Shown piece by piece: positions 28,586-36,348 of a DNA stretch of 64,000 nt. The DNA lies in the NCBI RefSeq assembly GCF_015326965.1, contig NZ_CP017659.1:2108001-2172000 (forward strand), in the 5' to 3' direction. Within the stretch, counting starts at the first letter, position 1; the number at the start of each line of letters is the position of its first letter. The notes beneath the pieces were generated by a model, which saw only the letters and a program-made list of their open reading frames with translations, had not been told where the DNA came from and did no database searches. A program made the translations under genes and the position numbers. Source of the DNA: Paenibacillus sp. JZ16. GTDB taxonomy: Bacteria; Bacillota; Bacilli; Paenibacillales; Paenibacillaceae.

Positions 28586-30646
28586 TCATTGATTTCGGCT
28601 TAATTTCAGGATTTTCGATTCGGCTGGCGCCAACTCGACCGTGAGTGTACCCTCCGATTGACCTGCCGTGCCTTCCCACACATCCAGGACCGTGTAGGAA
28701 GCGTGCGCCTCGAGGCCACACCGTTCCAAGGAAACCGTCTTCTGCACGGACTCGGCCCCGTCAAAGTTAAATACGGCAATATACGTCGTTCCTGCTTCGC
28801 TCGGATGGTTCAGCACAAACGTATCCGCAGCCTGTTTCCCGAGATTCCCCTCTACGGGCACAAAGGTTCTGCCCAGTCTCGCAATCTCGATGATCGCCTC
28901 ATTTCCCAGCCAGTTCTTGGCGCGCCATGCCGCCTCCTCATGCCGAAAGTCATCGCCCAGCAGCAGCACCGTTCCCGAGATCACGGACGCGGTCAGACGG
29001 CTTCGCCCTTCATGGCGGGTCGTCGAATCCTGGTTGAAGCTTTTAAAGATCACGGCATGGTCCGGATCATTAAAACGGTACAGCGTATCGTTCATCCACC
29101 ACCCGTGCGTCAGCGAATTCAGCAAATATTCCGTATCCTGGATCGTTCCGAACACATCGCAGGAAATTCTGCGGCTGTGCGCATAGGCATAAGGGAACAG
29201 CGGGGCAATCGACAGGTTGATGAAGAACGGTCTGCCGATCCGCTCCGGGGAGAGTTTATCCGTCAGATACGACAAGCCGTAATTGTATGCAGCGATCCCC
29301 GTCGTAATATCCGGGTTATAATGCTTGCCTTCCAGAGCCCCGTGAGCCATGAAATCCAGCTTGATATACTCAAATCCCTCGGAGACGAATTTATCCATGA
29401 ACCAATCGATTCGCGCCAGGTTCCCGGGATGCGTGGGATCAATTGCAAGTCCGCCGTCAACATCCGGCAAAATCTCGCCGCCCTGGTCGCGAAGCAGGAT
29501 ATCGCCATAGGTATACTTCCCATCAGTACCCTCCACGGGGTTCCCGAACCCAGCCGGACTTCCCCAGAACGCAAACGGCGTCCAGTATGTACCGGGTTTG
29601 TGCCCGTTTTCGCGGACCCTTTTCAAGGCATTCTCCATCTCGACAGGCGTCAGGCGATCCCAGAACGCATCGAAATTCATGTACAGGGTATCCTTGTTAT
29701 GAAAGCCCTGCGGCTGAACCTCCCGCTTCAGAAAATTGCTCGTCGATACATAGAGGTCGTAATCCAGCGTGCTCATGGCGGCCGACCAGCTGTTCCAGCC
29801 GATCGGGACGCCGCCGTCCCAGCTCAGAGCAGGCGCTACCTTCGCATTCGCTTCCCCATACGCTTCGAATCCTGTCCGATAATCGTCGTAATCCCCTACC
29901 ATAACCAGCGGCGATGCGACGCGAGTTCCTCTTACGTAGCCATGCGGCTGGGAATCTCGGGTCATGATGCCGGCCGCGCCAGCGTACAGTTCCAGTTCAT
30001 CCAGCTTGCCTGCGGCTTCCCCTTTGACGCGAATGCCAGTCTTCCACACGTCATGACTAATCGATCCCAGAATCAATCCATTGCGGCTATCCGGCTGGAA
30101 CAAGGCCGTCACTTCGTAGCTTTCCGTCTCCAGCGGGGCCGTCTCCGTCAGGTAGCGAACCCATTTGTCATTGTCATACGGCACGCGCAGCACATGCAGC
30201 GCTTCTCCCGGAACCGTCTCGCTCCAGCTCGATACGCTATCGGTTTTCACCACCGCGATGCGGTTTACCTTTAAGTCTCCCTGACCGACTATGACGACCT
30301 GCGTGATAAAAGATGAAGCCCCCTCATAGACGTAAAAATGCTGTTCCAGGCCTGGGAGCAGATCGGATTCATGCTTCATCACGACATGGATGCCTGTTCC
30401 GAACGAATCTTGAATCTTCTCCGGCTGGCCTATCATATAGTGGCGGTCGTAATTTCCCGTATGGTATTCCCGGCCCTGCCATCGAAAGCCGCTTCGTACT
30501 TCTTTCAGAGCGAATCCCCTGCTGCCTGCGTAGTTGTAACCGCCTTTTTCCAAATCCACCTCAATGGCCACCAGACCATTCGCCAAGCGAATGTGAGTTT
30601 CGGCATTCACCCCCACTTTCACCGCCGTATCGCTGCTTCCTAACAT
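28586..30646 (-). CDS. Intracellular clan GH-D glycoside hydrolase
   Basis: Paralogue of the secreted enzyme, without signal peptide or binding module. The barrel has VPIGWNSWSAAM, YMNFDAFWDRLTP, YIKLDFMAHGALEGKHYNP and SRRISCDVFGT, matching the neighbour residue for residue at the presumed catalytic aspartates. The frame runs up to 30793, but the ATG at 30646 has AAGGAGG ten bases upstream and leaves 686 residues; the extra N-terminal part looks non-coding. Its stop lies 20 bases before the GTG of the secreted paralogue, so the two form an operon. Alpha-galactosidase-like activity is inferred from the clan only. Confidence 0.83.
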   Translation of the reverse strand: MLGSSDTAVKVGVNAETHIRLANGLVAIEVDLEKGGYNYAGSRGFALKEVRSGFRWQGREYHTGNYDRHYMIGQPEKIQDSFGTGIHVVMKHESDLLPGLEQHFYVYEGASSFITQVVIVGQGDLKVNRIAVVKTDSVSSWSETVPGEALHVLRVPYDNDKWVRYLTETAPLETESYEVTALFQPDSRNGLILGSISHDVWKTGIRVKGEAAGKLDELELYAGAAGIMTRDSQPHGYVRGTRVASPLVMVGDYDDYRTGFEAYGEANAKVAPALSWDGGVPIGWNSWSAAMSTLDYDLYVSTSNFLKREVQPQGFHNKDTLYMNFDAFWDRLTPVEMENALKRVRENGHKPGTYWTPFAFWGSPAGFGNPVEGTDGKYTYGDILLRDQGGEILPDVDGGLAIDPTHPGNLARIDWFMDKFVSEGFEYIKLDFMAHGALEGKHYNPDITTGIAAYNYGLSYLTDKLSPERIGRPFFINLSIAPLFPYAYAHSRRISCDVFGTIQDTEYLLNSLTHGWWMNDTLYRFNDPDHAVIFKSFNQDSTTRHEGRSRLTASVISGTVLLLGDDFRHEEAAWRAKNWLGNEAIIEIARLGRTFVPVEGNLGKQAADTFVLNHPSEAGTTYIAVFNFDGAESVQKTVSLERCGLEAHASYTVLDVWEGTAGQSEGTLTVELAPAESKILKLSRNQ

Positions 30647-30739
30647 CTGTGGATTGCCTCCTTCTGCGTGCATCTGTGCTGCATTCAGGACGTTTAGTTT
30701 CAAGCGCCTATTGCAGCTTGCTACCATTATAGAAGCGTG

Positions 30740-30754
30740 GGTAAAGCGCTTACC
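30740..30754. promoter_or_regulatory. Cre-like/LacI-type palindrome upstream of the GH-D operon
   Basis: GGTAAAGCGCTTACC, with perfect GGTAA/TTACC arms and an AAGCGCTT core, matches about 10 of 14 positions of a CcpA cre site. It sits about 94 bases upstream of the chosen ATG at 30646, a place fit for carbon catabolite or LacI-family control of the two glycosidases. Confidence 0.5.
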
Positions 30755-30861
30755 ATACAACGATCTTCCGATCCATATCGGGATATAACGCATCTAGAGC
30801 GAATCATTTGTTAAAATGCAATATGGGCTGGACCGTGATCAAATGGAGTTTAAATATGTCA

Positions 30862-30911
30862 TTGACACGACACCAAATGGTGGCCTAAAATCAAAGTATC
30901 ACTAAATGGTG
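30862..30911 (+). promoter_or_regulatory. Promoter with two operator-like inverted repeats
   Basis: TTGACA (30862-30867), an 18-base spacer and TAAAAT (30886-30891) form a good promoter for the reductase gene at 30982. CACCAAATGGTG (30871-30882) lies in the spacer, and CACTAAATGGTG (30900-30911) lies just after the expected transcription start. The first is a perfect CACCA-AA-TGGTG inverted repeat. Two such sites flanking the -10 suggest repression by a dimeric regulator; the regulator is unknown. Confidence 0.65.
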
Positions 30912-30981
30912 TCCAATTAGAAGTTTGGTTGAAGATATAGCGATTGCATTACCGATAACGTTATAAGAGGGAGATGGGAAA

Positions 30982-31689
30982 ATGAGTTTTTTTCAGGATA
31001 TGTTCTCCATATTCAAGAAGAGAGAACTATCATTTATAGAAAGCCGCAAAGAATCAGAGGATGTCTATTCTTTTCTATTTGAAAGAGAGAAAGATTTAAC
31101 CTGGAAGGCAGGACAATATGGTTTGTTTAGCATTACTCATAAGACCATAAAAAACCCTACAAAACCATTCAGCTTGGCTGCTGCTCCTACAGAGAATATA
31201 GTTAAAATAACAACGCGTATCAGCGATGATCCCAGTGATTTTAAAAAAGCTCTATTAGAATTAAAACAGGGAATGAAAGTTAAAATGAGCGGCCCTGTCG
31301 GTTCTTTTTATATGCAAGATAACAGTCCTTCGCTCCTGATCGCAGGCGGAATTGGAATCACACCATTTCGGTCGATCCTTAAACAATTAGAGGCAGAAGG
31401 GAATCATGACGGGAAGCAAAGAAAGCTGCTCTATTTGGATGGAAAAAAATCATATATCTTCAAGAATGAGCTAGATGAAATGGCTAACCATCCTTCATTA
31501 ACTGTGACTTATCTTGATTCAAGAGATGACTTGCATCAGGAAATCGATACGTTTAACACCTTATATAAAAACAATGGAAAATACTTTATTGCGGGCCCGA
31601 AGTCATTGGTCGATTCTATTTCCAGCCATTTGCAGAGTAATCAGATTTCTAAGCGAAATATCAAAAAGGATGCCTTTTTTGGGTATTAG
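30982..31689 (+). CDS. FAD/NAD(P)-binding reductase (ferredoxin-NADP reductase fold)
   Basis: A 235-residue flavoprotein reductase of the FNR superfamily. The FAD-binding barrel covers about 10-105, with KPFSLAAAP in place of the usual RxYS/T motif and GQYGLF before it. The NAD-binding half begins with LLIAGGIGITPFRSIL near 115 and ends with FIAGPKSLVDSI. It lacks a fused ferredoxin, heme or membrane domain, so it needs a separate electron partner that is not in the window. Start ATG follows GAGGGAGATGGG. The gene is AT-richer than the glycosidases and has its own promoter with operator-like repeats. Confidence 0.88.
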   Translation: MSFFQDMFSIFKKRELSFIESRKESEDVYSFLFEREKDLTWKAGQYGLFSITHKTIKNPTKPFSLAAAPTENIVKITTRISDDPSDFKKALLELKQGMKVKMSGPVGSFYMQDNSPSLLIAGGIGITPFRSILKQLEAEGNHDGKQRKLLYLDGKKSYIFKNELDEMANHPSLTVTYLDSRDDLHQEIDTFNTLYKNNGKYFIAGPKSLVDSISSHLQSNQISKRNIKKDAFFGY

Positions 31690-31701
31690 TTTAGAATGAA
31701 C

Positions 31702-31728
31702 ATTAGAGATTAACACTAACTCTCTAAT
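31702..31728 (+). terminator. Hairpin after the reductase gene
   Basis: ATTAGAGA and TCTCTAAT form a perfect 8 bp stem over an 11-base loop, 12 bases after the reductase stop. No T-run follows, so termination is uncertain. Confidence 0.45.
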
Positions 31729-31864
31729 CGAGTGATCGTCATTTCCAGGTATATCTGAAAATTTCACTTATAAAATCATGAAGCAGAGGTGGTGAAATTA
31801 ACGGCGGTCCCTTCATCCATCATTAGATGACTAACAACAAAATTAGACTTTTAGGAGGGTTGTC

Positions 31865-32194
31865 GTGATTGAGAATAATCCGTCCCGCGATGTATTTGAC
31901 GCGATTGCAGATCCCACTAGGCGTCAACTGATTCATCTGTTATCACAGGCAGAGGAGAAACCGCTTCACGAACTAAAGGCACAATTTTCAATGGGCCGTA
32001 CAGCGGTATCCAAGCATTTGACTATCCTTAAAGAGGCCGGGCTGGTGCTCGACCGGAAAGTAGGCAGAGAAACGCGATTTAAGCTAAACCCCGATCCGCT
32101 TAGAGAAGTTCAAGATTGGGTGGCTTTCTACAGCAAATACTGGACTACAAATATGCTGCGCTTGAACCAGCTGTTCGAGGAGGAAGAAGAATGA
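31865..32194 (+). CDS. ArsR-family transcriptional regulator
   Basis: A 109-residue winged-helix regulator. It has DAIADPTRRQLIHLLSQ near the start and the recognition helix MGRTAVSKHLTILKEAGLV. No cysteine metal site of the ArsR/SmtB type is visible, so it belongs to the metal-independent subgroup that pairs with AHSA1/SRPBCC proteins. GTG start at 31865 with AGGAGGG upstream. Its TGA overlaps the ATG of the next gene, so both are made together. Confidence 0.92.
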   Translation: MIENNPSRDVFDAIADPTRRQLIHLLSQAEEKPLHELKAQFSMGRTAVSKHLTILKEAGLVLDRKVGRETRFKLNPDPLREVQDWVAFYSKYWTTNMLRLNQLFEEEEE

Positions 32195-32589
32195 GTTTAA
32201 TCTTATCCATGGATTTTCAGTACACGACATCGATCGAGAAGGCTTGGGCTGCCTTAACCGATTCAAGTAAGTTAGCAAAGTGGATCACGGAAAATGATTT
32301 TAAGCCTATCGTTGGACATCGTTTTCAGTTTCGCCATGAGCCGTCCGAATATTGGGATGGAATCGTTGACGGCGAAGTACTTATCGTAGAACCGCCTAAC
32401 CTGTTGTCCTATTCTTGGGCTACCGGAGACGAGCGGCATACCGTCACCTGGACGCTGCAAGATTTAGGCGACGGCAAGGTTAACCTTCATCTCGAACAAA
32501 CGGGCTTCTCCCATGTTCATGGACTCGAAGGCGCCAGATATGGCTGGAGTGAGTGGTTCGGCAAGTTTGAAAACGCGTTGGATCATTAA
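32191..32589 (+). CDS. SRPBCC/AHSA1-domain protein
   Basis: A 132-residue START-like ligand-binding protein: YTTSIEKAWAALTDSSKLAKWI at the N-terminus and the C-terminal helix EGARYGWSEWFGKFENAL. The ATG at 32191 overlaps the ArsR stop as ATGA; the longer in-frame start lies inside the ArsR gene and is rejected. ArsR-AHSA1 pairs are widespread in Firmicutes; the protein may sense or bind a hydrophobic ligand that the regulator answers to, but the ligand is unknown. Confidence 0.92.
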   Translation: MSLILSMDFQYTTSIEKAWAALTDSSKLAKWITENDFKPIVGHRFQFRHEPSEYWDGIVDGEVLIVEPPNLLSYSWATGDERHTVTWTLQDLGDGKVNLHLEQTGFSHVHGLEGARYGWSEWFGKFENALDH

Positions 32590-32614
32590 CAGGCGTCCAA
32601 CCCTGCTTGACTCA

Positions 32615-32657
32615 ATCAAGATAAATCGGCTGCAAATTTGCAGCCGGTTATCTTGAT
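32615..32657. terminator. Long hairpin between convergent genes
   Basis: ATCAAGATAA-CGGCTGCAAA pairs with TTTGCAGCCG-TTATCTTGAT almost perfectly, with essentially no loop beyond the central AAATTT. It lies between the AHSA1 gene (+) and the acetyltransferase gene (-) and probably terminates both. Confidence 0.8.
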
Positions 32658-32743
32658 GTCTACTTTGGATCAACTGACGCTTATCGTTTCGGGTCAAGAA
32701 CGCAATGAACTTCCCTCGTATAATTTTGATGCTGCACAATACC

Positions 32744-33220
32744 TTAATTAAAAGTCATCCATGCCGTACTTCCTAAAATCTCGAAATTCTGCTTGAACCA
32801 GAAATTCCGTGATTTTTCCAGCGTATAGACATACATTTTTTTGTTCGGATACTTTGCTTTGAGCCAGTTCACGAAGGAAGCCGCGTATCCTTTGTTTTCG
32901 AATTCTTTGAGTACATCCAAGGCTTGGATAAAGATAAAATCCTTCTTATTCTTGACATCAATATAGAAATCCTTCTCCAAATACCGCTCATCGGCGCTAA
33001 AATAATCTTGTTCGGCCTTCTGCATGAGCTGCTTCCCGTTATCGTATTCCCACACGACTCCGTACCCTACCATCTCATCTTCCGCCTCAATGATATAGAT
33101 TTCTTCCGGTAATTCCGCTAGGTCCATCGTGCTCAGTTCCCCTGCATGATAAGCCGATGTAATTTCACTTAAACATCGCTGCATTTCTTGATCAAATGAC
33201 TTTGTAATCATCGTTGGCAT
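32744..33220 (-). CDS. GNAT-like acetyltransferase
   Basis: A 158-residue protein with GNAT features: YIIEAEDEMVGYGVVWEY (beta4), FIQALDVLKEFENKGYAASFVNWLKAKYP (acetyl-CoA loop and helix) and a C-terminal strand NFWFKQNFEILGS. The canonical Q/RxxGxG/A loop is seen only as the degenerate ENKGYA. The substrate is unknown. It ends a long minus-strand run of small enzymes. Confidence 0.75.
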   Translation of the reverse strand: MPTMITKSFDQEMQRCLSEITSAYHAGELSTMDLAELPEEIYIIEAEDEMVGYGVVWEYDNGKQLMQKAEQDYFSADERYLEKDFYIDVKNKKDFIFIQALDVLKEFENKGYAASFVNWLKAKYPNKKMYVYTLEKSRNFWFKQNFEILGSTAWMTFN

Positions 33221-33264
33221 TCTCTATTCTCCTTATGATCCATTAGCAAACATCTTCAAATCAA

Positions 33265-33292
33265 AAAGGCAGGGCTAACATACGTTCCCTGC
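33265..33292 (-). terminator. Terminator downstream of the 88-residue membrane protein
   Basis: GCAGGG (33269-33274) and CCCTGC (33287-33292) pair, followed on the minus strand by CTTTTTG. It would end the transcript of the small membrane protein gene at 33382. Confidence 0.6.
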
Positions 33293-33381
33293 TTCTCCAG
33301 TAGAATGTGTATGGGTTATTGTCCTTCGCAATTCTACCACAGATTCAGCGGTACGTAACCGTTCAACCCATAATAGCTAAT

Positions 33382-33648
33382 TCATTGAAAGATCACGTCA
33401 ACCACCTTGGTCAATACCACGCACTCTATGACAAAGATCCCTAAACAACAAAAATAGAATACGGACAGCTTCAGCTCTCCAAATTGATCCTTCCAAAAAC
33501 GTCTGCGGAACAAGGAGATGATATCCGGCGTCAACGAATACTTTACCGACTGCTTCAGATCATCCACATCATCGAAAATCCTTCTGAAAATCCACTTGTA
33601 TATCGGAATGTTAAGAATAAACAAGACCACATACATTAGAAATTCCAC
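33382..33648 (-). CDS. Small two-helix membrane protein, unknown
   Basis: An 88-residue protein I do not recognise. Two hydrophobic helices are clear: MYVVLFILNIPIYKWIF near the N-terminus and VFYFCCLGIFVIECVVL near the C-terminus. A polar, basic loop between them contains SLFRRRFWKDQFGE. Start is GTG at 33648 or the ATG four codons later; neither has a strong ribosome binding site. It lies 22 bases after the methyltransferase stop and before a terminator, so it is expressed with that gene. Confidence 0.65.
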   Translation of the reverse strand: MEFLMYVVLFILNIPIYKWIFRRIFDDVDDLKQSVKYSLTPDIISLFRRRFWKDQFGELKLSVFYFCCLGIFVIECVVLTKVVDVIFQ

Positions 33649-33670
33649 GAGGCCACATCACCGTCCTAGC

Positions 33671-34357
33671 CTATACATGCTTCCACCAGATCCCCGCGCA
33701 TTCCGGCACGGTTGACCATTGGTTCGCCTGAATCTTGTCCGTCAGCTCTTCTCCGAAAAAGAATCCCGTGTGATCCAGCGCCTCTTCTACTGTTTCAAAA
33801 ACATAATCCGTTCGAATCCACTGATGGTTAAATCCATATTGATGCTCCAACTGTTCGTAATAACCCGTTAAGAAATCGGGAGGATTCGGTGTCTCCGTTC
33901 CGGTTCCCATCGTTTCCAGAATCACAATCGTCCCGCCTGGTCTCAATACTCGCTGCAGCTCTGTCATGACAAGTTCAAGATTCTTACGCCAATCGTCATG
34001 ACTCGAATCCGCCAGATAACTAATGCTCCAGCCCGATACGATCAGATCCACACTCGATGAATCAATCGGCAGGCTGCGATGATCAGCGACTACGGTCGTC
34101 CAATTACGAGAATTATAGGCTTCAGACAATTTATTATCCAAAATATCCAGCATCGGCTGCGCTATGTCAGTACATATCAAAGATCTGGCGTCTCCAGCTA
34201 GCAGCATAGATAATCGCCCTGATCCTGCCCCCAAATCAAGTACATCCAGCCCCTCGAATGGCTTTTTTTCATAAATAACCCCCGCTAAATCAGGCTGCTT
34301 GCTAATCATGGCCTCATAAGCTTCGGCCTGCTTATCGTATATCCCGTTCGTTGACAT
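33671..34357 (-). CDS. Class I SAM-dependent methyltransferase
   Basis: A 228-residue methyltransferase. Motif I is LDVLDLGAGSGRLSMLLA near residue 35, then the acidic residue in ICTDIAQPML, DHRSLPIDSSSVDLIVSGWSI for motif II and LRPGGTIVILETMG for the post motif. Substrate unknown. ATG at 34357 has GGAGGAG eight bases upstream. Downstream is an unknown membrane protein; upstream are tiny membrane proteins. Confidence 0.9.
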   Translation of the reverse strand: MSTNGIYDKQAEAYEAMISKQPDLAGVIYEKKPFEGLDVLDLGAGSGRLSMLLAGDARSLICTDIAQPMLDILDNKLSEAYNSRNWTTVVADHRSLPIDSSSVDLIVSGWSISYLADSSHDDWRKNLELVMTELQRVLRPGGTIVILETMGTGTETPNPPDFLTGYYEQLEHQYGFNHQWIRTDYVFETVEEALDHTGFFFGEELTDKIQANQWSTVPECAGIWWKHV

Positions 34358-34390
34358 ACCATGCTCCTCCTATCCACCTAGATTACTGAT

Positions 34391-34519
34391 TTAATTCTCC
34401 GCAGAGGTTCCTTGACTTGTGTTTATGAGTCCTTCAATCAACTTGTACAAAAAGCACAGTAGAAGCGAAAAGGCCATCATCATGAAGTACGTGTTTACAT
34501 TAAAAAATTGATTATTCAT
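34391..34519 (-). CDS. 42-residue membrane peptide, unknown
   Basis: A small ORF starting ATGAATAATCAATTT with one hydrophobic segment (YFMMMAFSLLLCFLYKL) and a polar tail ending in SAEN. Its ATG overlaps the TGA of the 63-residue gene as ATGA, so it is either a coupled small protein or the C-terminal part of the same protein after a frameshift. No homologue is recognised. Confidence 0.45.
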   Translation of the reverse strand: MNNQFFNVNTYFMMMAFSLLLCFLYKLIEGLINTSQGTSAEN

Positions 34520-34707
34520 ATGTATCGATAAAATACCGGACTCACCAGCACAGGAAAAAGTATGCTCAGAGGGATGAACAGCAGAATTGCAGGATTGCCG
34601 TTCCCCGAACTCGTGCCGAGTTTAGGTGTCATCGCATTCCCGAATAGAACCACGAGCAGACAGAGAAGCGCACTTATAAACAGCCAGATGAATCGTTTTA
34701 TCTTCAA
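34516..34707 (-). CDS. 63-residue two-helix membrane protein, unknown
   Basis: A TTG-started ORF (34707) with GGGAGGGGG seven bases upstream, placed just after the alpha/beta hydrolase stop. It has two hydrophobic segments (FIWLFISALLCLLVVLFG and AILLFIPLSILFPVLVSPVF) joined by a Gly/Ser/Asn-rich turn. I do not recognise it. Coupling on both sides argues that it is a real gene. Confidence 0.6.
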   Translation of the reverse strand: MKIKRFIWLFISALLCLLVVLFGNAMTPKLGTSSGNGNPAILLFIPLSILFPVLVSPVFYRYI

Positions 34708-34724
34708 TGTTTATCCCCCTCCCC

Positions 34725-35606
34725 TCAAGCTTCCCTGCAAAAGCCTATTATCTCTTCATGAACAAGGTCCGGCATCTCGTGATTGATCGCATGGCCTACG
34801 CCCGGAACGAGGCGGTAACGCATCCCATTCGCCTCCAGTCTGGCAACCGCCTTCGGATAGCAACTAAGCAGATCCTGCTCACCTATAACGATCAAGGTCT
34901 TGCTGCGTATAGTCTGAATGTCGGCAGACGAATGGATTGTAATGGCGTGTTTCATCATGGAGCGATTGTTAAAGTACTTCAGCAAGTAGACCCAGTGCTG
35001 CATAAGCTCCGGATGGTTCTCGAATGCATCTGCATTCGTACCGCACAGCTTGCGAAGCAGTTTACGCACACTCCGTTCTGAAGGAAACAGTGCTTCAGGC
35101 AGAAAAGCCCGCATCATTTTGCTCATCAGCTCAGATTGACTTCCGGCAATGCCGCCAGCCAAGCATACAATTTTTCTTACCCGATCCGGTCTGACAATGG
35201 CGTAATGATAGGCCAGATAAGCTCCATAGGATACGCCGGCAATATAGGTTGCGTCAACATTCATCGCCTCAAGGATCTCGTCCAACCATTTTGCCTGATT
35301 GAAGTCATGCGCATACCGGTCATTCGGCTCGCTTTTTCCCGAACCTCCGATATTATCCACGGCGATGATATGGAAATACCGGGATAACTCCGCCACATTA
35401 TATATCCACATCATGGCGACGTTATCGCCCGTTCCATGCAATAACAGCAGCGGGGGAAGATCCGATGAACCTGCCGTTATTACGTGAGTCATCCCGTACG
35501 AGGTGGATATATGGTGCTGCTCGTAAGGTACCGTCCATCCTGCCATCAGGCGGTCATAGGATTCATAGACGAGCTTTTGTCCATTATCGCTTTTAAATCG
35601 CTTCAA
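34725..35606 (-). CDS. Alpha/beta hydrolase
   Basis: A 293-residue alpha/beta-fold hydrolase. Oxyanion motif LLLHGTGDN near residue 55, nucleophile elbow GVSYGAY near 120, the acid probably in IVIGEQDLLSCYP and catalytic histidine in VPGVGHAINHE near 272. Start is TTG at 35606 with a strong GGAGGTG six bases upstream. Substrate cannot be read; it resembles general esterases or lactonases. It follows the HAD gene by 38 bases. Confidence 0.9.
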   Translation of the reverse strand: MKRFKSDNGQKLVYESYDRLMAGWTVPYEQHHISTSYGMTHVITAGSSDLPPLLLLHGTGDNVAMMWIYNVAELSRYFHIIAVDNIGGSGKSEPNDRYAHDFNQAKWLDEILEAMNVDATYIAGVSYGAYLAYHYAIVRPDRVRKIVCLAGGIAGSQSELMSKMMRAFLPEALFPSERSVRKLLRKLCGTNADAFENHPELMQHWVYLLKYFNNRSMMKHAITIHSSADIQTIRSKTLIVIGEQDLLSCYPKAVARLEANGMRYRLVPGVGHAINHEMPDLVHEEIIGFCREA

Positions 35607-35644
35607 TTACTGCACCTCCAAGACACTGGACTTTACCCTTATTG

Positions 35645-36331
35645 CTAATTCTCATGGTATTCGGTATAAATATGAATCAATTCTTCCAGCTTATGTATCG
35701 TCCGATATGGCTTTATTTCTTCAGAGTAGTTCCAATTTCCATCTCGCGTAAACCATATGGGTTTGATTCCGCATTGTGCTGCTCCGATGATATCGTTATG
35801 CGGGTGGTCGCCGACGAACCACGTCTCTGATGGCCGTACGTTTAGCAAATCTAAAGCCTTCCTATAGATCCTGGGATCCGGTTTTTTGACGCCAGCCTCT
35901 TCGGAAATCACGATGGAATCGAAGTACTCGCGTATACCCAATTGACGTATCTTCCCCTCTTGAACTTGGACGGTTCCATTGGTAATGATGCCGAGCCTCA
36001 GCCCCTTAGACTTCAAATGACGCAGTACGGGTAACAACTGATCCATCGGCTGGATACAAAGTGGGATGGTTTCCCTGAAAAATGTCAGGTATTCATCGAC
36101 CGTAGGCGGATTCACCCACGGAAGATGCTCGACCAGCATCTCATACACTTCACGCTTATCCCGGTAGCCGTTCTGATCGGCTTCCTTAAATCGCTTGGCT
36201 ATCCTAAACTGAGCATCTTCATTGGAGTCTAGGAAATACCTGGCAATCAATCGCTCAATAAACGAGTCAATCGCCAACCTTCTGTCCGTTAATGTCTCAT
36301 CCAAATCAAAGATTATCGCTTTTAACGTCAT
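35645..36331 (-). CDS. HAD-superfamily hydrolase (YjjG/subfamily IA type)
   Basis: A 228-residue phosphatase. Motif I IIFDLDETLTD (nucleophile and acid/base aspartates), an all-helical cap, motif II GIITNGTVQ, motif III lysine in GVKKPDPRIY and motif IV FVGDHPHNDIIGA. Length and cap type fit subfamily IA, whose members act on nucleoside monophosphates or small sugar phosphates. It lies 17 bases after the upstream Nudix gene, suggesting a nucleotide clean-up operon. Confidence 0.92.
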   Translation of the reverse strand: MTLKAIIFDLDETLTDRRLAIDSFIERLIARYFLDSNEDAQFRIAKRFKEADQNGYRDKREVYEMLVEHLPWVNPPTVDEYLTFFRETIPLCIQPMDQLLPVLRHLKSKGLRLGIITNGTVQVQEGKIRQLGIREYFDSIVISEEAGVKKPDPRIYRKALDLLNVRPSETWFVGDHPHNDIIGAAQCGIKPIWFTRDGNWNYSEEIKPYRTIHKLEELIHIYTEYHEN

Positions 36332-36348
36332 AGGGGACCTGCTTTCTA

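Noticed and set aside
28566..28721. Upstream extension of the secreted GH-D ORF, including an ATG at 28589 overlapping the upstream stop
   Set aside because: A GTG at 28565 has a much stronger ribosome binding site and gives a clean signal peptide; the extension lies mostly inside the other gene.
28658..30274. Long plus-strand ORF (538 codons) opposite the GH-D gene
   Set aside because: Antisense shadow; no domain or ribosome binding site, while the minus-strand frame has clear catalytic motifs.
32464..32739. 91-codon minus-strand ORF after the AHSA1 gene
   Set aside because: It lies antisense to the AHSA1 gene and across the terminator hairpin, without a ribosome binding site or domain.
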